A stretch of 64,000 nt of DNA, from positions 1 to 64,000 of the forward strand of contig JAXMBX010000019.1 of assembly GCA_046349635.1 (NCBI GenBank), given 5' to 3'. This DNA is from JAXMBX01 sp046349635. Lineage in GTDB: Bacteria > Planctomycetota > Planctomycetia > Planctomycetales > Planctomycetaceae. The position numbers and the translations under genes are program-made. Of this stretch, positions 37,376 through 45,829 are shown piece by piece. The notes under the pieces were generated by a model. That model did not search any database. It saw only the letters and a list, made by a program, of their open reading frames with translations, and was not told the origin of the DNA. Positions within the stretch are counted from its first letter, which is position 1, and each line of letters begins with the position of its first letter.

Positions 37376-37692
37376 GACGGAGTCCCTGTTGCGTGAAATG
37401 CGCAAAAAAAATGAAGGCGTCCTGAGCAGCCGAAGCCAGTCAGAACGCCTTCAGAATACCTGTGGAGCAAGTGCGGGCCAACGCTTGCGCCAACGGCGAT
37501 TTAAATACTTGGCATTTCTTATGCCAATCTGCCCGCATAAATTTCCGGATTTCTCAAGTCCCCTGTTTGTAGGAGTTTGCATCAAGAGCTTTGTTTTTCA
37601 GAATCGAGCGAGCTGATGCAGATTTGTCGTGAGATTCAATTTGCCGCAGCAAACTGAAACGCGCTGCAGCACTCTGCAACAGTCTGCACCCT
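37376..37692. other. 317-bp intergenic region with minus-strand terminator
   Basis: Contains the terminator at 37404-37452 that ends transcription from the exported-protein gene to the right, so the MFS gene probably has its own promoter between the two. The remaining sequence is unremarkable. Confidence 0.5.
37404..37452 (-). terminator. Rho-independent terminator (minus strand)
   Basis: Perfect 8-bp stem GAAGGCGT/ACGCCTTC (37413-37420 with 37445-37452), with an inner CTGA/TCAG stem and, in minus-strand reading, eight T (37411-37404). It lies 36 bases upstream of the MFS start. Confidence 0.85.
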
Positions 37693-38541
37693 TTATTTCT
37701 TATCGTTCTTCAGGACGCCAAACGGGTCCTTGGTATCTGTGGGAACTGGAGCATTGGGCTTCGTGGATTTGCTGCTTTTGGCAAATGGTGTCTTTGGGGG
37801 AGTCTTGAGAGTGGACTCTTTTGTCGTCGTATCCTTCGAAGTCGTCGACCCCTTCTTCTTCTTGGCGGCAGCCAGTCCCGCGGGAGAAGTCCAGAACGAG
37901 TCATCCACGGTTGCGGAAATCGCCAAGGCCGTCGGCAGCTTTTGCCCTTTGGCCTGATGGATTTCAATCTCAATCGGAATCTGCGGTTTCAAAGCGACCG
38001 GATCCGTTGTCACGACGTCGATGGTGGGATTCTCTTTCACCTGCACGGGACGGCTTCCTCCCTCCACTCCGAAATACATCATCAGCACGTTTCCCTGAAT
38101 ATTTTCCAGTCTCCCCGTCGCCTCGAACTTCTGCGGATCTTTGGGGTTTTTCTGCACGCGGATCGGAGCGTTTCCTCCCCAGTGGATCGTCATTTTGTCG
38201 GTCAGCAGATCCCCCAACTCCGTCGACGTCACCTCCACCGTAAGAGTCTGTCCCTGCTGCAGCATCTCTGGTTTTCCGGGGGCTTTGAGCCGGAATTGCG
38301 TTCGTTCGTTGACGAGAACTTCCTGCTCCTTGTCGTCCTTGTCCGTCAGCTTGAGAAGCATCAGCTTCCCCTTCTTCTCAATTTCCTGGAATTTTCCCGA
38401 CAAGGTCTGTGTATTTGATTTCGGAGGGTCGGCGGCGAATGCCTGCAGGTTCATCACAACCGTCACCCACAGCAGAACTAACGGCGTTCCCAAACGCGTT
38501 AACAGCTTCGAGTTGCAACCCGGGCAATGACAGGCCACCAT
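37693..38541 (-). CDS. Exported hypothetical protein
   Basis: 282 residues. ATG 38541 has AAGGA 8 bases upstream; GTG 38559 is also open. The start MVACHCPGCNS has a Cys-rich stretch before the hydrophobic signal (about residues 18-37, ending QAFAA), an unusual order. The body is beta-rich with GKFQEIEKKGKLMLLKL and TGRLENIQGNVLMM repeats, two similar beta-modules. The tail is Lys/Thr/Ser-rich and disordered. Family not recognised. Last base of the gene lies next to a 317-bp intergenic region. Confidence 0.7.
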   Translation of the reverse strand: MVACHCPGCNSKLLTRLGTPLVLLWVTVVMNLQAFAADPPKSNTQTLSGKFQEIEKKGKLMLLKLTDKDDKEQEVLVNERTQFRLKAPGKPEMLQQGQTLTVEVTSTELGDLLTDKMTIHWGGNAPIRVQKNPKDPQKFEATGRLENIQGNVLMMYFGVEGGSRPVQVKENPTIDVVTTDPVALKPQIPIEIEIHQAKGQKLPTALAISATVDDSFWTSPAGLAAAKKKKGSTTSKDTTTKESTLKTPPKTPFAKSSKSTKPNAPVPTDTKDPFGVLKNDKK

Positions 38542-38701
38542 AGAATTATTCCTTGTCACAGGAGAACATCGTGCCTCTTCCCCCTGTCCTCAGGGGAAAG
38601 GGCCATAGAATTATCCTACACCAACAGCCCGGGGACTTGAATACCCTGACGGAGATCCCCGGCCCGAGCAATCGTCACCAGTCCGCCAAATACAGGTCAA
38701 A

Positions 38702-39523
38702 ATGTCACCCGAACCGTCCCCACAGCCCGCACCTCGCCCCATCACTGTCCCACAATTCATGCGTGCCAAGGAACAGGGCCGGAAACTTTCCGTTCTCACC
38801 TGTTATGACTATCTCTGGGCCAAATTGCTGGATGAGGCCGGGGTGGATGCCCTGCTGGTGGGGGACAGTCTCGCGATGGTCGTTCAGGGGCACGCCACGA
38901 CCCTCCCGGTGACTCTGGAACAGATCATCTATCACGCCCAGATGGTCGTTCGCGGGACCAGGCATGCGCTGGTGATCGTTGATCTTCCCTTTATGACTTA
39001 TCAGGTCAGTCCCGAGGATGCTCTCCGCAACGCGGGTGCGATCCTGAAGCAGACCGGAGCGTCCGCAGTCAAACTGGAAGGGGGAGTCCATCAGGCCGAA
39101 ACGATCCGCCGGCTGGTCGAAGCCGATATCCCGGTCATGGCCCACGTCGGGATGAAACCGCAGTCCGTTCTAAATCGAGGGGGGATGGGGCGTGTCGAGC
39201 GCGACTCGAAACGGATCCTCGATGACGCCCTCGCCGCGGAGGAAGCGGGGGCCTTCGGAATCGTTCTGGAATTGATGCCCCGATCGGTGGCCGCCGAAGT
39301 GACGAAAACCTTGAAGATCCCGACGATCGGGATCGGTGCTGGTCCCGAATGCGACGGCCAGGTGCTGGTCACTCCCGACATGCTGGGGATGACCCGCGGA
39401 TTTAATCCGAAGTTCGTCAAGCATTTCGCCGAACTGGGTGATGCCGTCGTTCAGGCAGCGCGACAATACTCCGGCGAAGTTCGGAACGGGACATTCCCCG
39501 ATTCCGCTCACTCGCATGAGTAG
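38702..39523 (+). CDS. panB: 3-methyl-2-oxobutanoate hydroxymethyltransferase
   Basis: 273 residues. First committed step of pantothenate/CoA synthesis: adds hydroxymethyl from 5,10-methylene-THF to 2-oxoisovalerate, giving ketopantoate. TIM-barrel motifs LTCYDYLWAKLLDEAG, VGDSLAMVVQGH and VKLEGG, VMAHVGMKPQS and ELMPRSVAAEVTK match PanB, including metal ligands D in VGDS and D in VIVDLPF. Length normal with a short extra N-terminus. The other pantothenate genes are not adjacent. Confidence 0.95.
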   Translation: MSPEPSPQPAPRPITVPQFMRAKEQGRKLSVLTCYDYLWAKLLDEAGVDALLVGDSLAMVVQGHATTLPVTLEQIIYHAQMVVRGTRHALVIVDLPFMTYQVSPEDALRNAGAILKQTGASAVKLEGGVHQAETIRRLVEADIPVMAHVGMKPQSVLNRGGMGRVERDSKRILDDALAAEEAGAFGIVLELMPRSVAAEVTKTLKIPTIGIGAGPECDGQVLVTPDMLGMTRGFNPKFVKHFAELGDAVVQAARQYSGEVRNGTFPDSAHSHE

Positions 39524-39556
39524 ACGGGCCCCTGAGTCGATGGGGACTGCGAAACT

Positions 39557-40753
39557 CTACGCCTTGAGCGTGGGGAGCGTTTCCAGGACGCTCAGTTGCG
39601 CCGATTTGCTCAAATCGACGAATTCGGCAGTCACGTCTCCTTGGGGATTGGCAATGGCGACAACCGGTTTCATGTAGGCGGTTCCGTTTGCCCTGATGAC
39701 TCGCCCGGTCCGCCCATCATTAAGGCGAACGTAGCTCCCGATTGGGAACAGCGAGACCGTTTCCAGCAAGGCTTTCACGACCACCGGGTCAAATCGGCCC
39801 GTCTTGGTGCGATACAGCAGGTATTGCATCGCCTGGTAATGCGGAATCGCTTCCCGATAAGGACGGGCGGAAACCATACCGGCGAAGCAATCGGCCACGG
39901 CAGCGATCCGGGACATTGGATGCAACTGGGCTCCGGCTTTGCTGCGGGGATATCCCCGTCCGTCAAACCGTTCGTGGATTTCAACCGCCACCCTGCGAAC
40001 CGTCAGCGGCATATCCTTGATCGCGCTTACCATGTCGTGGCACGCCGCGACGTGTTTCGTCACTTCCAGGAATTCGGACGGAGTCAGCTTGCGTTCGGCT
40101 TCGCGCGTTCCTTCCCGCAGTTTGAGCATCCCGGAATCGTGCAGCAGGCACCCCGCCCCCAACGCCAGCGTGTCGCGAATCGAGACCCCCATCGTTTTAG
40201 CGATGGACATGGCGAGTGTCGCCGTCTTGGTACTGTGTTCCGCCAGCGTCTCCTGCTGGTCAGTGGACGTGAAGCTCAGGATCAAGTCCTGGTCGACCTT
40301 GATTGATTTGTAGGACTCTTTCGCCAGTGCTTCCGCCGCTTCGAAGTGGAGCGGCCGCCCCTTCAGAAGTGCACTGTGTATGTCGCCGGTCTGGCAGGCA
40401 ATGTCGCTTTGCAGGCCTCGAAACCTCTGTTCAATAAGCGATTGATAACCGGACTGCGAAACTTTCGACGCGGATTCGTCCTTCGCGTTTGGAGAATGAT
40501 TTCGCGATCCGTGGCATAGGAAATCCGCTTCGTCCCGATGGATGCGGACCATCAGGATTCCACGGTTCTTCAGCCGTTCCAGCATCACATCCGTCAGCGA
40601 CAAGCCAGACGCGACCAGCAGCACGCCGCACGGATCATAGATCGGATAGCGCAACGTGACAGACACCCGCAGATGATTCAACGGGACGCTGGTGTAGTTT
40701 CCATTCAGGCAAACTCCCGATTGAGGAGCTTGTCGCAGGGTCGTGGTGGTCAT
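39557..40753 (-). CDS. HD-GYP domain protein (c-di-GMP phosphodiesterase candidate)
   Basis: 398 residues. N-terminal ~150 residues are beta-rich with a DVMLERLKNRGI motif (DUF3391-like, unsure). The HD-GYP domain has LLHDSG (HD 205-206) and HERFDGRGYP (260-269), so both the catalytic HD pair and the GYP motif are intact. Such proteins hydrolyse c-di-GMP to pGpG or GMP. A PilZ-like C-terminal beta domain (last ~70 residues, SYVRLNDGRTGRVIRANG) is plausible. It is convergent with panB. Confidence 0.88.
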   Translation of the reverse strand: MTTTTLRQAPQSGVCLNGNYTSVPLNHLRVSVTLRYPIYDPCGVLLVASGLSLTDVMLERLKNRGILMVRIHRDEADFLCHGSRNHSPNAKDESASKVSQSGYQSLIEQRFRGLQSDIACQTGDIHSALLKGRPLHFEAAEALAKESYKSIKVDQDLILSFTSTDQQETLAEHSTKTATLAMSIAKTMGVSIRDTLALGAGCLLHDSGMLKLREGTREAERKLTPSEFLEVTKHVAACHDMVSAIKDMPLTVRRVAVEIHERFDGRGYPRSKAGAQLHPMSRIAAVADCFAGMVSARPYREAIPHYQAMQYLLYRTKTGRFDPVVVKALLETVSLFPIGSYVRLNDGRTGRVIRANGTAYMKPVVAIANPQGDVTAEFVDLSKSAQLSVLETLPTLKA

Positions 40754-40835
40754 GTCGATGGACGGTGATCGGCTAAAGTGGTGGATTTCCCCTCACTGGC
40801 GGGGGGCCGAAAAACTTAGTTCGCAAAATAGGACG

Positions 40836-40875
40836 CGTCAAAGTGGTTCGAGAAGTCGATCACTTTTTTGCGTCT
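40836..40875. repeat. Stem-loop between gluQ and the HD-GYP gene
   Basis: AAAGTG and CACTTT enclose an inner TCGA/TCGA stem; on the + strand a run of six T completes the 3' arm. No + strand gene ends here, so if it acts as a terminator it would be for the gluQ transcript (minus strand), on which no T-run follows. Confidence 0.3.
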
Positions 40876-40917
40876 TGCAGCGAACTCCGTAGCGCAACCG
40901 CTGGCGGGAACAGCGGT

Positions 40918-41775
40918 TCAGACGCTTTCCAGATGCGGGCTCGCCTTGGCCCGCTCCCAGACCTCCCGCGCGCTCATGCCGGATGTGCGCATTGTGCGGA
41001 TAGTAAGGGCCGCATCACGCTTCGCCAGCCTCTCTCCCTGCGCGTCGCACAGTAGTGGGACGTGAAAAAACCGCGGCGGATTCCAGCCGAGCGCCCGATA
41101 CAACAGCAGCTGCCGCGCGGTGGAAGTCAGCAAATCCGCGCCCCGCACCACCTCGCTGATCTGCATGGCGTGATCATCCGCCACGACTGCCAGTTCGTAG
41201 GAGGGAAACCCATCCTTTCGCCAGACCAGGAAGTCGCCGAAGCCTTTTCCCGCGACGCGCGTCACTGCACCATATTGGCCATCCAAGAACGTAATCACCT
41301 CGCCATCCGGCACCCGAAACCGCCAGTTCACTTCGCCGGGATTGTTCTCATCATAATGCTCCCCCACTGTTGGTCGGAGCGACGGGGGAAACAGCGGTTC
41401 GCTCCCATCATCGTGCGGTGCGCTCAACGCCTGGGTGACATCCTTCCGCGAGTGTGGACTGGGATAGATGCACCCGCCCGCGGCCAGGTGCCTCCACACA
41501 TCGAGATAGCACCCCAGCCGTTTGCTTTGGACATAGGGTCCCAATGGCCCCCCCACGTCCGGACCTTCCTGCCATGTCAGCCCCAGCCAGCGGAGGTCTT
41601 CCATCGCCCCGGCCACGAATTCCTCGCGGCAGCGATCCTGGTCCAGATCCTCGATTCGCATGACCAGCGCCCCATTTGCCTGCCGTGCGCGATCTGCTGC
41701 CACCTGGAACGTGCTGGCGTGTCCCAGGTGCAGATATCCGCTCGGCGTGGGGGCCAATCGGCCACGATAGGTCAA
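40918..41775 (-). CDS. gluQ: Glutamyl-Q tRNA(Asp) synthetase
   Basis: 285 residues. Truncated class I synthetase that attaches glutamate to queuosine in tRNA-Asp. HLGHA (HIGH motif) near residue 16 and RLAKRD (KMSKS equivalent) near 252. It lacks the anticodon-binding domain of GltX, as expected. The Zn-binding cysteines are only partly visible. The start is a TTG at 41775, with GGAG 7 bases before it. Confidence 0.9.
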   Translation of the reverse strand: MTYRGRLAPTPSGYLHLGHASTFQVAADRARQANGALVMRIEDLDQDRCREEFVAGAMEDLRWLGLTWQEGPDVGGPLGPYVQSKRLGCYLDVWRHLAAGGCIYPSPHSRKDVTQALSAPHDDGSEPLFPPSLRPTVGEHYDENNPGEVNWRFRVPDGEVITFLDGQYGAVTRVAGKGFGDFLVWRKDGFPSYELAVVADDHAMQISEVVRGADLLTSTARQLLLYRALGWNPPRFFHVPLLCDAQGERLAKRDAALTIRTMRTSGMSAREVWERAKASPHLESV

Positions 41776-41845
41776 ATGAATTCTCCGACTCTAATCGGAT
41801 GTAAAAATAGTCGACTGACTTTCGAATGTGATAATGAGCTGTCGC

Positions 41846-42688
41846 TCAAAGCTCGAACGGGAATTCCGCATTCACTGGACCGAGTGCCTCCTCCATCGTG
41901 CACAACCCATAATGAGCCGGTTCATTATCCGTCGCAGGCGAAACGACTTTTATCCCACCGTCTGCCAGGCTTATGACAAAATGCCTAATAACTTGTTTAC
42001 AATGATAGATGATTTCCAGATAGAGCCAGTTGAGGGAGTGCTGGCCTGATTCGCTGGCATCCAGCAGAATGTCCGCAGTTCTTTCCCGGAAACGAACCGT
42101 CATTCTCTGCAATCGTATAGGTTTTTCGCCGGGCATCGGAGTTTCCGCCTGCTGCCGGAACCAATTTTCGATAGAGATGGCGATCGCTTTTCGGGTTTTT
42201 AAGTTCACTTTTTTATCCGCGAAAAAGATCACAAGCGGAAGCGATTCAAGTGGTCCGGCGGGCAATTCAGGTGAGTACGGACTTCCCAATTGAGCAGTAA
42301 TGACGCTGGCCGAGCTATCCCATTTCCGAAAGGCTTCGTTCCACATTAGGAAATCATACATTGTGCTTTCGAAGGCGGGGTGGGAAACGATGCTGCTCTG
42401 AACCTTGATAGACCGCCCTAGCCTCAGGGGCTTGTTATCGCAATCATCTTTGAAGGCCGCATCGGAGTAACAATGGTCACAACTGGTCACGAACTGATTC
42501 AGCGCGTCAAACCCAGTGATTGCCAGCGTTCCGTCCGGATACCATCGCGTAGAACCGGGGTGGGCCGTCTCAACCTCACCGGCCAGCGCGCCAGGGTCGT
42601 AACCGCACCGCGCAATGATCGGAATTATTGAGTAATGGACCAGCAATCCCCGGCTGGCCTGTCGCACGTGAAACTTTTTATCCGTCAT
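41846..42688 (-). CDS. Hypothetical protein (280 residues)
   Basis: I do not recognise this protein. It is cytoplasmic by appearance (no signal or membrane segment), with several Cys/His (CDHCYSDAAF near residue 70) and a C-terminal Trp/Tyr-rich region. Its base composition is visibly lower in GC than neighbours and codon use differs, which suggests horizontal acquisition. It lies between gluQ and a GGDEF gene. Confidence 0.6.
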   Translation of the reverse strand: MTDKKFHVRQASRGLLVHYSIIPIIARCGYDPGALAGEVETAHPGSTRWYPDGTLAITGFDALNQFVTSCDHCYSDAAFKDDCDNKPLRLGRSIKVQSSIVSHPAFESTMYDFLMWNEAFRKWDSSASVITAQLGSPYSPELPAGPLESLPLVIFFADKKVNLKTRKAIAISIENWFRQQAETPMPGEKPIRLQRMTVRFRERTADILLDASESGQHSLNWLYLEIIYHCKQVIRHFVISLADGGIKVVSPATDNEPAHYGLCTMEEALGPVNAEFPFEL

Positions 42689-42787
42689 AGTTGATCACTT
42701 GTTGCGGAAGAAGAGAAAATTGGATGCCGACCATCTTCTTTAGTGGGGGCGATTCTCTGTCGATTCTCATCCCGAGTTGTTGTTAGC

Positions 42788-43450
42788 ATGAACTCCATCA
42801 TGGAACAGGCCGCTACCCGGATGCAACAGATCGAGGCCCTGCTGCAGCGGTTGAAAACCGCCGGCGGAGAGGATATTCCTCCGCTTTGGGCGCAACTGGA
42901 AGAGCTGTGGGAGGGACATGCCCACGATTTCCACATCCTTCTGGAACAGGCCCGGACCGACCCGCTGACAGGGCTGGGGAACCGGCGAGATTTTGAAGAA
43001 GAACTGCTCGCCAACTGGTCCCAGTTCCGCCGTCATTCCACCCCGTTGACACTCGCCTTGCTCGATGTCGATAACCTCAAGCAGATGAACGCTGACGGTG
43101 GGCATCTGAATGGGGACGCGGCTTTAAAGGCTTTCGCAGGGACAATCCGTGGCGTGGTGCGGCAATCGGACCGGGTTTTCCGCTATGGGGGGGATGAGTT
43201 CGTGATCCTGATGCCCCATACGCAGACTGCGGGGGGATTGAAAGCGGTCGAGCGAATTGTGCAGTCGACCCGCCACCTGTCGGTCGACTGTCAGACCCCC
43301 GGCCTTACATCTCCCACAGTCAGCATTGGGCTCTCTGAAATCCGTGCGACGGACACCGAACCGCATCAGGTCTTCCAGCGGGCGGATGCTGCGTTGCGCG
43401 CCGCCAAACAGCAGGGCAAAGACCGGATTGTCACATTCGCAGAGGGGTGA
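42788..43450 (+). CDS. Diguanylate cyclase (GGDEF domain)
   Basis: 220 residues from ATG 42788. A short N-terminal helical region (coiled coil, about 1-55) leads to a GGDEF domain with catalytic GGDEF at 134-138 and an inhibitory I-site RQSD (125-128) at the normal spacing. Synthesises c-di-GMP from two GTP, likely with product inhibition. The substrate Asp-Asn pattern LLDVDNLKQMN is normal. No sensory domain is visible apart from the N-terminal helix; the HD-GYP protein nearby could oppose it. Confidence 0.92.
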   Translation: MNSIMEQAATRMQQIEALLQRLKTAGGEDIPPLWAQLEELWEGHAHDFHILLEQARTDPLTGLGNRRDFEEELLANWSQFRRHSTPLTLALLDVDNLKQMNADGGHLNGDAALKAFAGTIRGVVRQSDRVFRYGGDEFVILMPHTQTAGGLKAVERIVQSTRHLSVDCQTPGLTSPTVSIGLSEIRATDTEPHQVFQRADAALRAAKQQGKDRIVTFAEG

Positions 43451-43469
43451 TCGTAGATCGGCTGGGTGG

Positions 43470-43499
43470 CGGGGGCGCACCGCGAAGCGGAAGCCCCCG
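43470..43499. terminator. Stem-loop between convergent GGDEF and M50 genes
   Basis: CGGGGGC pairs with GCCCCCG (43470-43476 with 43493-43499) around an inner CGC/GCG stem. No clear T-run, so it may be a Rho-assisted or bidirectional stop. Confidence 0.45.
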
Positions 43500-43519
43500 A
43501 ACTCGCGATGATTCAAACC

Positions 43520-45748
43520 TCACAGCCTGAAGTGGAACGTCTGGCGGAAGTAACGCCACAGCCACTGTCCCAGCGATCGACTGTCGATCGTGCATCGTGC
43601 CCGGCCCCGCATCCCGCTCCGCAGCAGGGAGAGATCCTGGTCAATCGCCACGGTCGCTTCGTACGCCACGCTCGTCAGCCGTTCCCGTCCGGTCTTGTCG
43701 GTGACGGTGGAGACATCCCCCCCGCTCTTGTTACTCAGCGGTTGCGGGGCAAAATCGCTTTGCACCTGGGCTAGTTCGACAATCTTGCCCCGGTAGGTGT
43801 CATTGGCGAGGTGATCGAGTTTCAGCCGTACGTCCTGTCCGACGTGAAAATCGTTGCGGTTTCCCTGGTCGATGAACAGCATCGCCTGGAAGCGGTCATT
43901 GGGGGCGATGCTGAGCAGATGTGCCCGAGCTTGCATCGTGGCTCCGATATTGATCGGTTCCAGTGGCGAGCCGTTCCACATGCCAAGTTGCTTGTTGGTC
44001 GGGTCCCGCTTGGGGGGAGCTGTCCGGGGGGCGGCCACCACTTTGCCGTCACAGGGAGCATAGATCGTCAGTTGCGCCAGTTGTTCGGTCAGTTCCGCTT
44101 TCTGCTTGTTCAACCCCTCCAGCTTTTCCTTGGCGAGATTGAATTGCACGAAGTTCCGGACTCGATGCTGTATGTCCAGTTCCTTGTTCTGGATCTCGAT
44201 ATCCGTCTCCAGTTTCTTCAGCCGGGCCTCTTTTTCCGGATCGGACAACTGCATCAGCATCTGTCCTTTGTGGACCATCTCCCCTGGCTTCACCAGGATC
44301 TTTTCCAGCCGGCCCGGCACGGTCGCATAGACGTGCTGCACGTGTTCCGGCTCGATCATCATCGGGGCTTCCAGGTTCCACCAAATCGGAATCTTCAGGA
44401 TCCCGACGATAATCAGGACGAGCAACGTGCCGGACACGATCATTTTGGGGCGGCTCAAGGGATCGATCCTCGGTGCGGTGACCATCTTGTAGACCTTATA
44501 AATCAGCCCTCCGATCATCGTGACCAGCGACATCACCGCCATGAAGATGCCGATGCTCTGCAGGCCATAGGGCTTCAGGAAAGTGTAAAAGAAGAGGATG
44601 ATTCCGTACATCACAACCCAGCGGTACAGCCAGGCTGCAATCGCGTAAAATACGAACCACCCCTGTCCCGATTGCGGCATGAACGGGTCGTGCGGGGCCT
44701 CGATACCCAGGCAGTACCAGCCGAATTTCTCGCTCAACAGCTTGTCCGCCTTGGGCCGGAGGTTCGGAATCTCCAGCCAGTCGCTCATCATGTAGTACCC
44801 GTCGTACTTCAACAGCGGGTTGGCGTTGAAAATGACGGTCGAAATCGTGGAGACGAAAAACAGGTTCAGGCAGAGATAGTGAAACAGCCCTTCCCGGCTG
44901 TACCACCATCCCCAGATGGCGAGCGCCGACAGGATCACCTCGATATACATCCCCGCCGCCCCGATCATGATCCGTTTCCACTTATTCTCCAGCAGCCAGG
45001 AGTCGGAAACGTCGCAATACAAGCAAGGGCTCAGGCACAAGAGCAGCATCCCCATCTCGTGGCATTCCCCACGGAAATGTTTGCACGTCAACCCGTGGCC
45101 GAATTCGTGGATGATCTTCGACGCCCCCAGAACCACCCACAGGTACATCAGGTTTGGCCAGCCGAAGAACTGCTGAAACCGCGGCAGACGGGACTGGAAC
45201 TCCGTAAAGTGCATTCCCACCAATGCCCACGCGGAAACGACCAGCAGCATGCAGACAGCGACTCCCCACCATTCAAACATCCACTTGAAATAGGGATGAA
45301 TGCGAACGAGGGTTCGCTCGGGATCCCATCCGGGAAGCCGGATATACAGAAAGTTCTGAATCGTCTGCCAGATCTTCTTGCGCCGCTCTTCCCGGTAATG
45401 CTTGAGGAGCGCGGCCCCCTGCCCCATGCGGTTGCTATACACCAGACGGGACCGATGCAGGTCGGTGATCAGGTTTTGCAGGTCGGTAATCGTAATCCGG
45501 ACGGTGGGGAACTGGTTGTGGAACTCATCCCGGATTTCCTCCAGGTTTCGCTCCCCGTCCAGCAGTTCCAGGACCGCGAACTGCTCCGGCTGAAAGCGGT
45601 AATATTTCAGCGCCACGGGATCCTTCACGACCACGGACGTGGCCCCCAGATATTGGATCCGCTTGACCACCAGGTCGCTCCGCGCCTGCAGCGGGACCGG
45701 CCGCTGCGTGGAGGTGAGCATGTTGTTGGCCAACTCACCAATCTGCAT
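43520..45748 (-). CDS. PqqD-like / M50 protease / HlyD hybrid membrane protein
   Basis: 742 residues in three parts. Residues ~25-105 resemble a PqqD-type winged-helix RRE domain. Residues ~150-470 form a multi-pass membrane core with the site-2 protease motifs HEFGH (214-218) and NPLLKYDG (310-317), so the zinc site is intact. Residues ~485-740 form a HlyD-like adaptor: a biotinyl-lipoyl domain VYATVPGRLEKILVKPGEMVHKGQ, a coiled coil, and a barrel with YEATVAIDQ near the end. This points to a trafficking or export device that may bind and cut a peptide; no precursor gene is visible. It is followed by a second HlyD gene. Confidence 0.82.
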   Translation of the reverse strand: MQIGELANNMLTSTQRPVPLQARSDLVVKRIQYLGATSVVVKDPVALKYYRFQPEQFAVLELLDGERNLEEIRDEFHNQFPTVRITITDLQNLITDLHRSRLVYSNRMGQGAALLKHYREERRKKIWQTIQNFLYIRLPGWDPERTLVRIHPYFKWMFEWWGVAVCMLLVVSAWALVGMHFTEFQSRLPRFQQFFGWPNLMYLWVVLGASKIIHEFGHGLTCKHFRGECHEMGMLLLCLSPCLYCDVSDSWLLENKWKRIMIGAAGMYIEVILSALAIWGWWYSREGLFHYLCLNLFFVSTISTVIFNANPLLKYDGYYMMSDWLEIPNLRPKADKLLSEKFGWYCLGIEAPHDPFMPQSGQGWFVFYAIAAWLYRWVVMYGIILFFYTFLKPYGLQSIGIFMAVMSLVTMIGGLIYKVYKMVTAPRIDPLSRPKMIVSGTLLVLIIVGILKIPIWWNLEAPMMIEPEHVQHVYATVPGRLEKILVKPGEMVHKGQMLMQLSDPEKEARLKKLETDIEIQNKELDIQHRVRNFVQFNLAKEKLEGLNKQKAELTEQLAQLTIYAPCDGKVVAAPRTAPPKRDPTNKQLGMWNGSPLEPINIGATMQARAHLLSIAPNDRFQAMLFIDQGNRNDFHVGQDVRLKLDHLANDTYRGKIVELAQVQSDFAPQPLSNKSGGDVSTVTDKTGRERLTSVAYEATVAIDQDLSLLRSGMRGRARCTIDSRSLGQWLWRYFRQTFHFRL

Positions 45749-45829
45749 GACAGGTCCCTTATCCGTTCAAGCGTCGCCGTCCGTCCCGGACCGCAAGTGA
45801 CACGGTTCCGGACGGGAAATTGTGCGATC

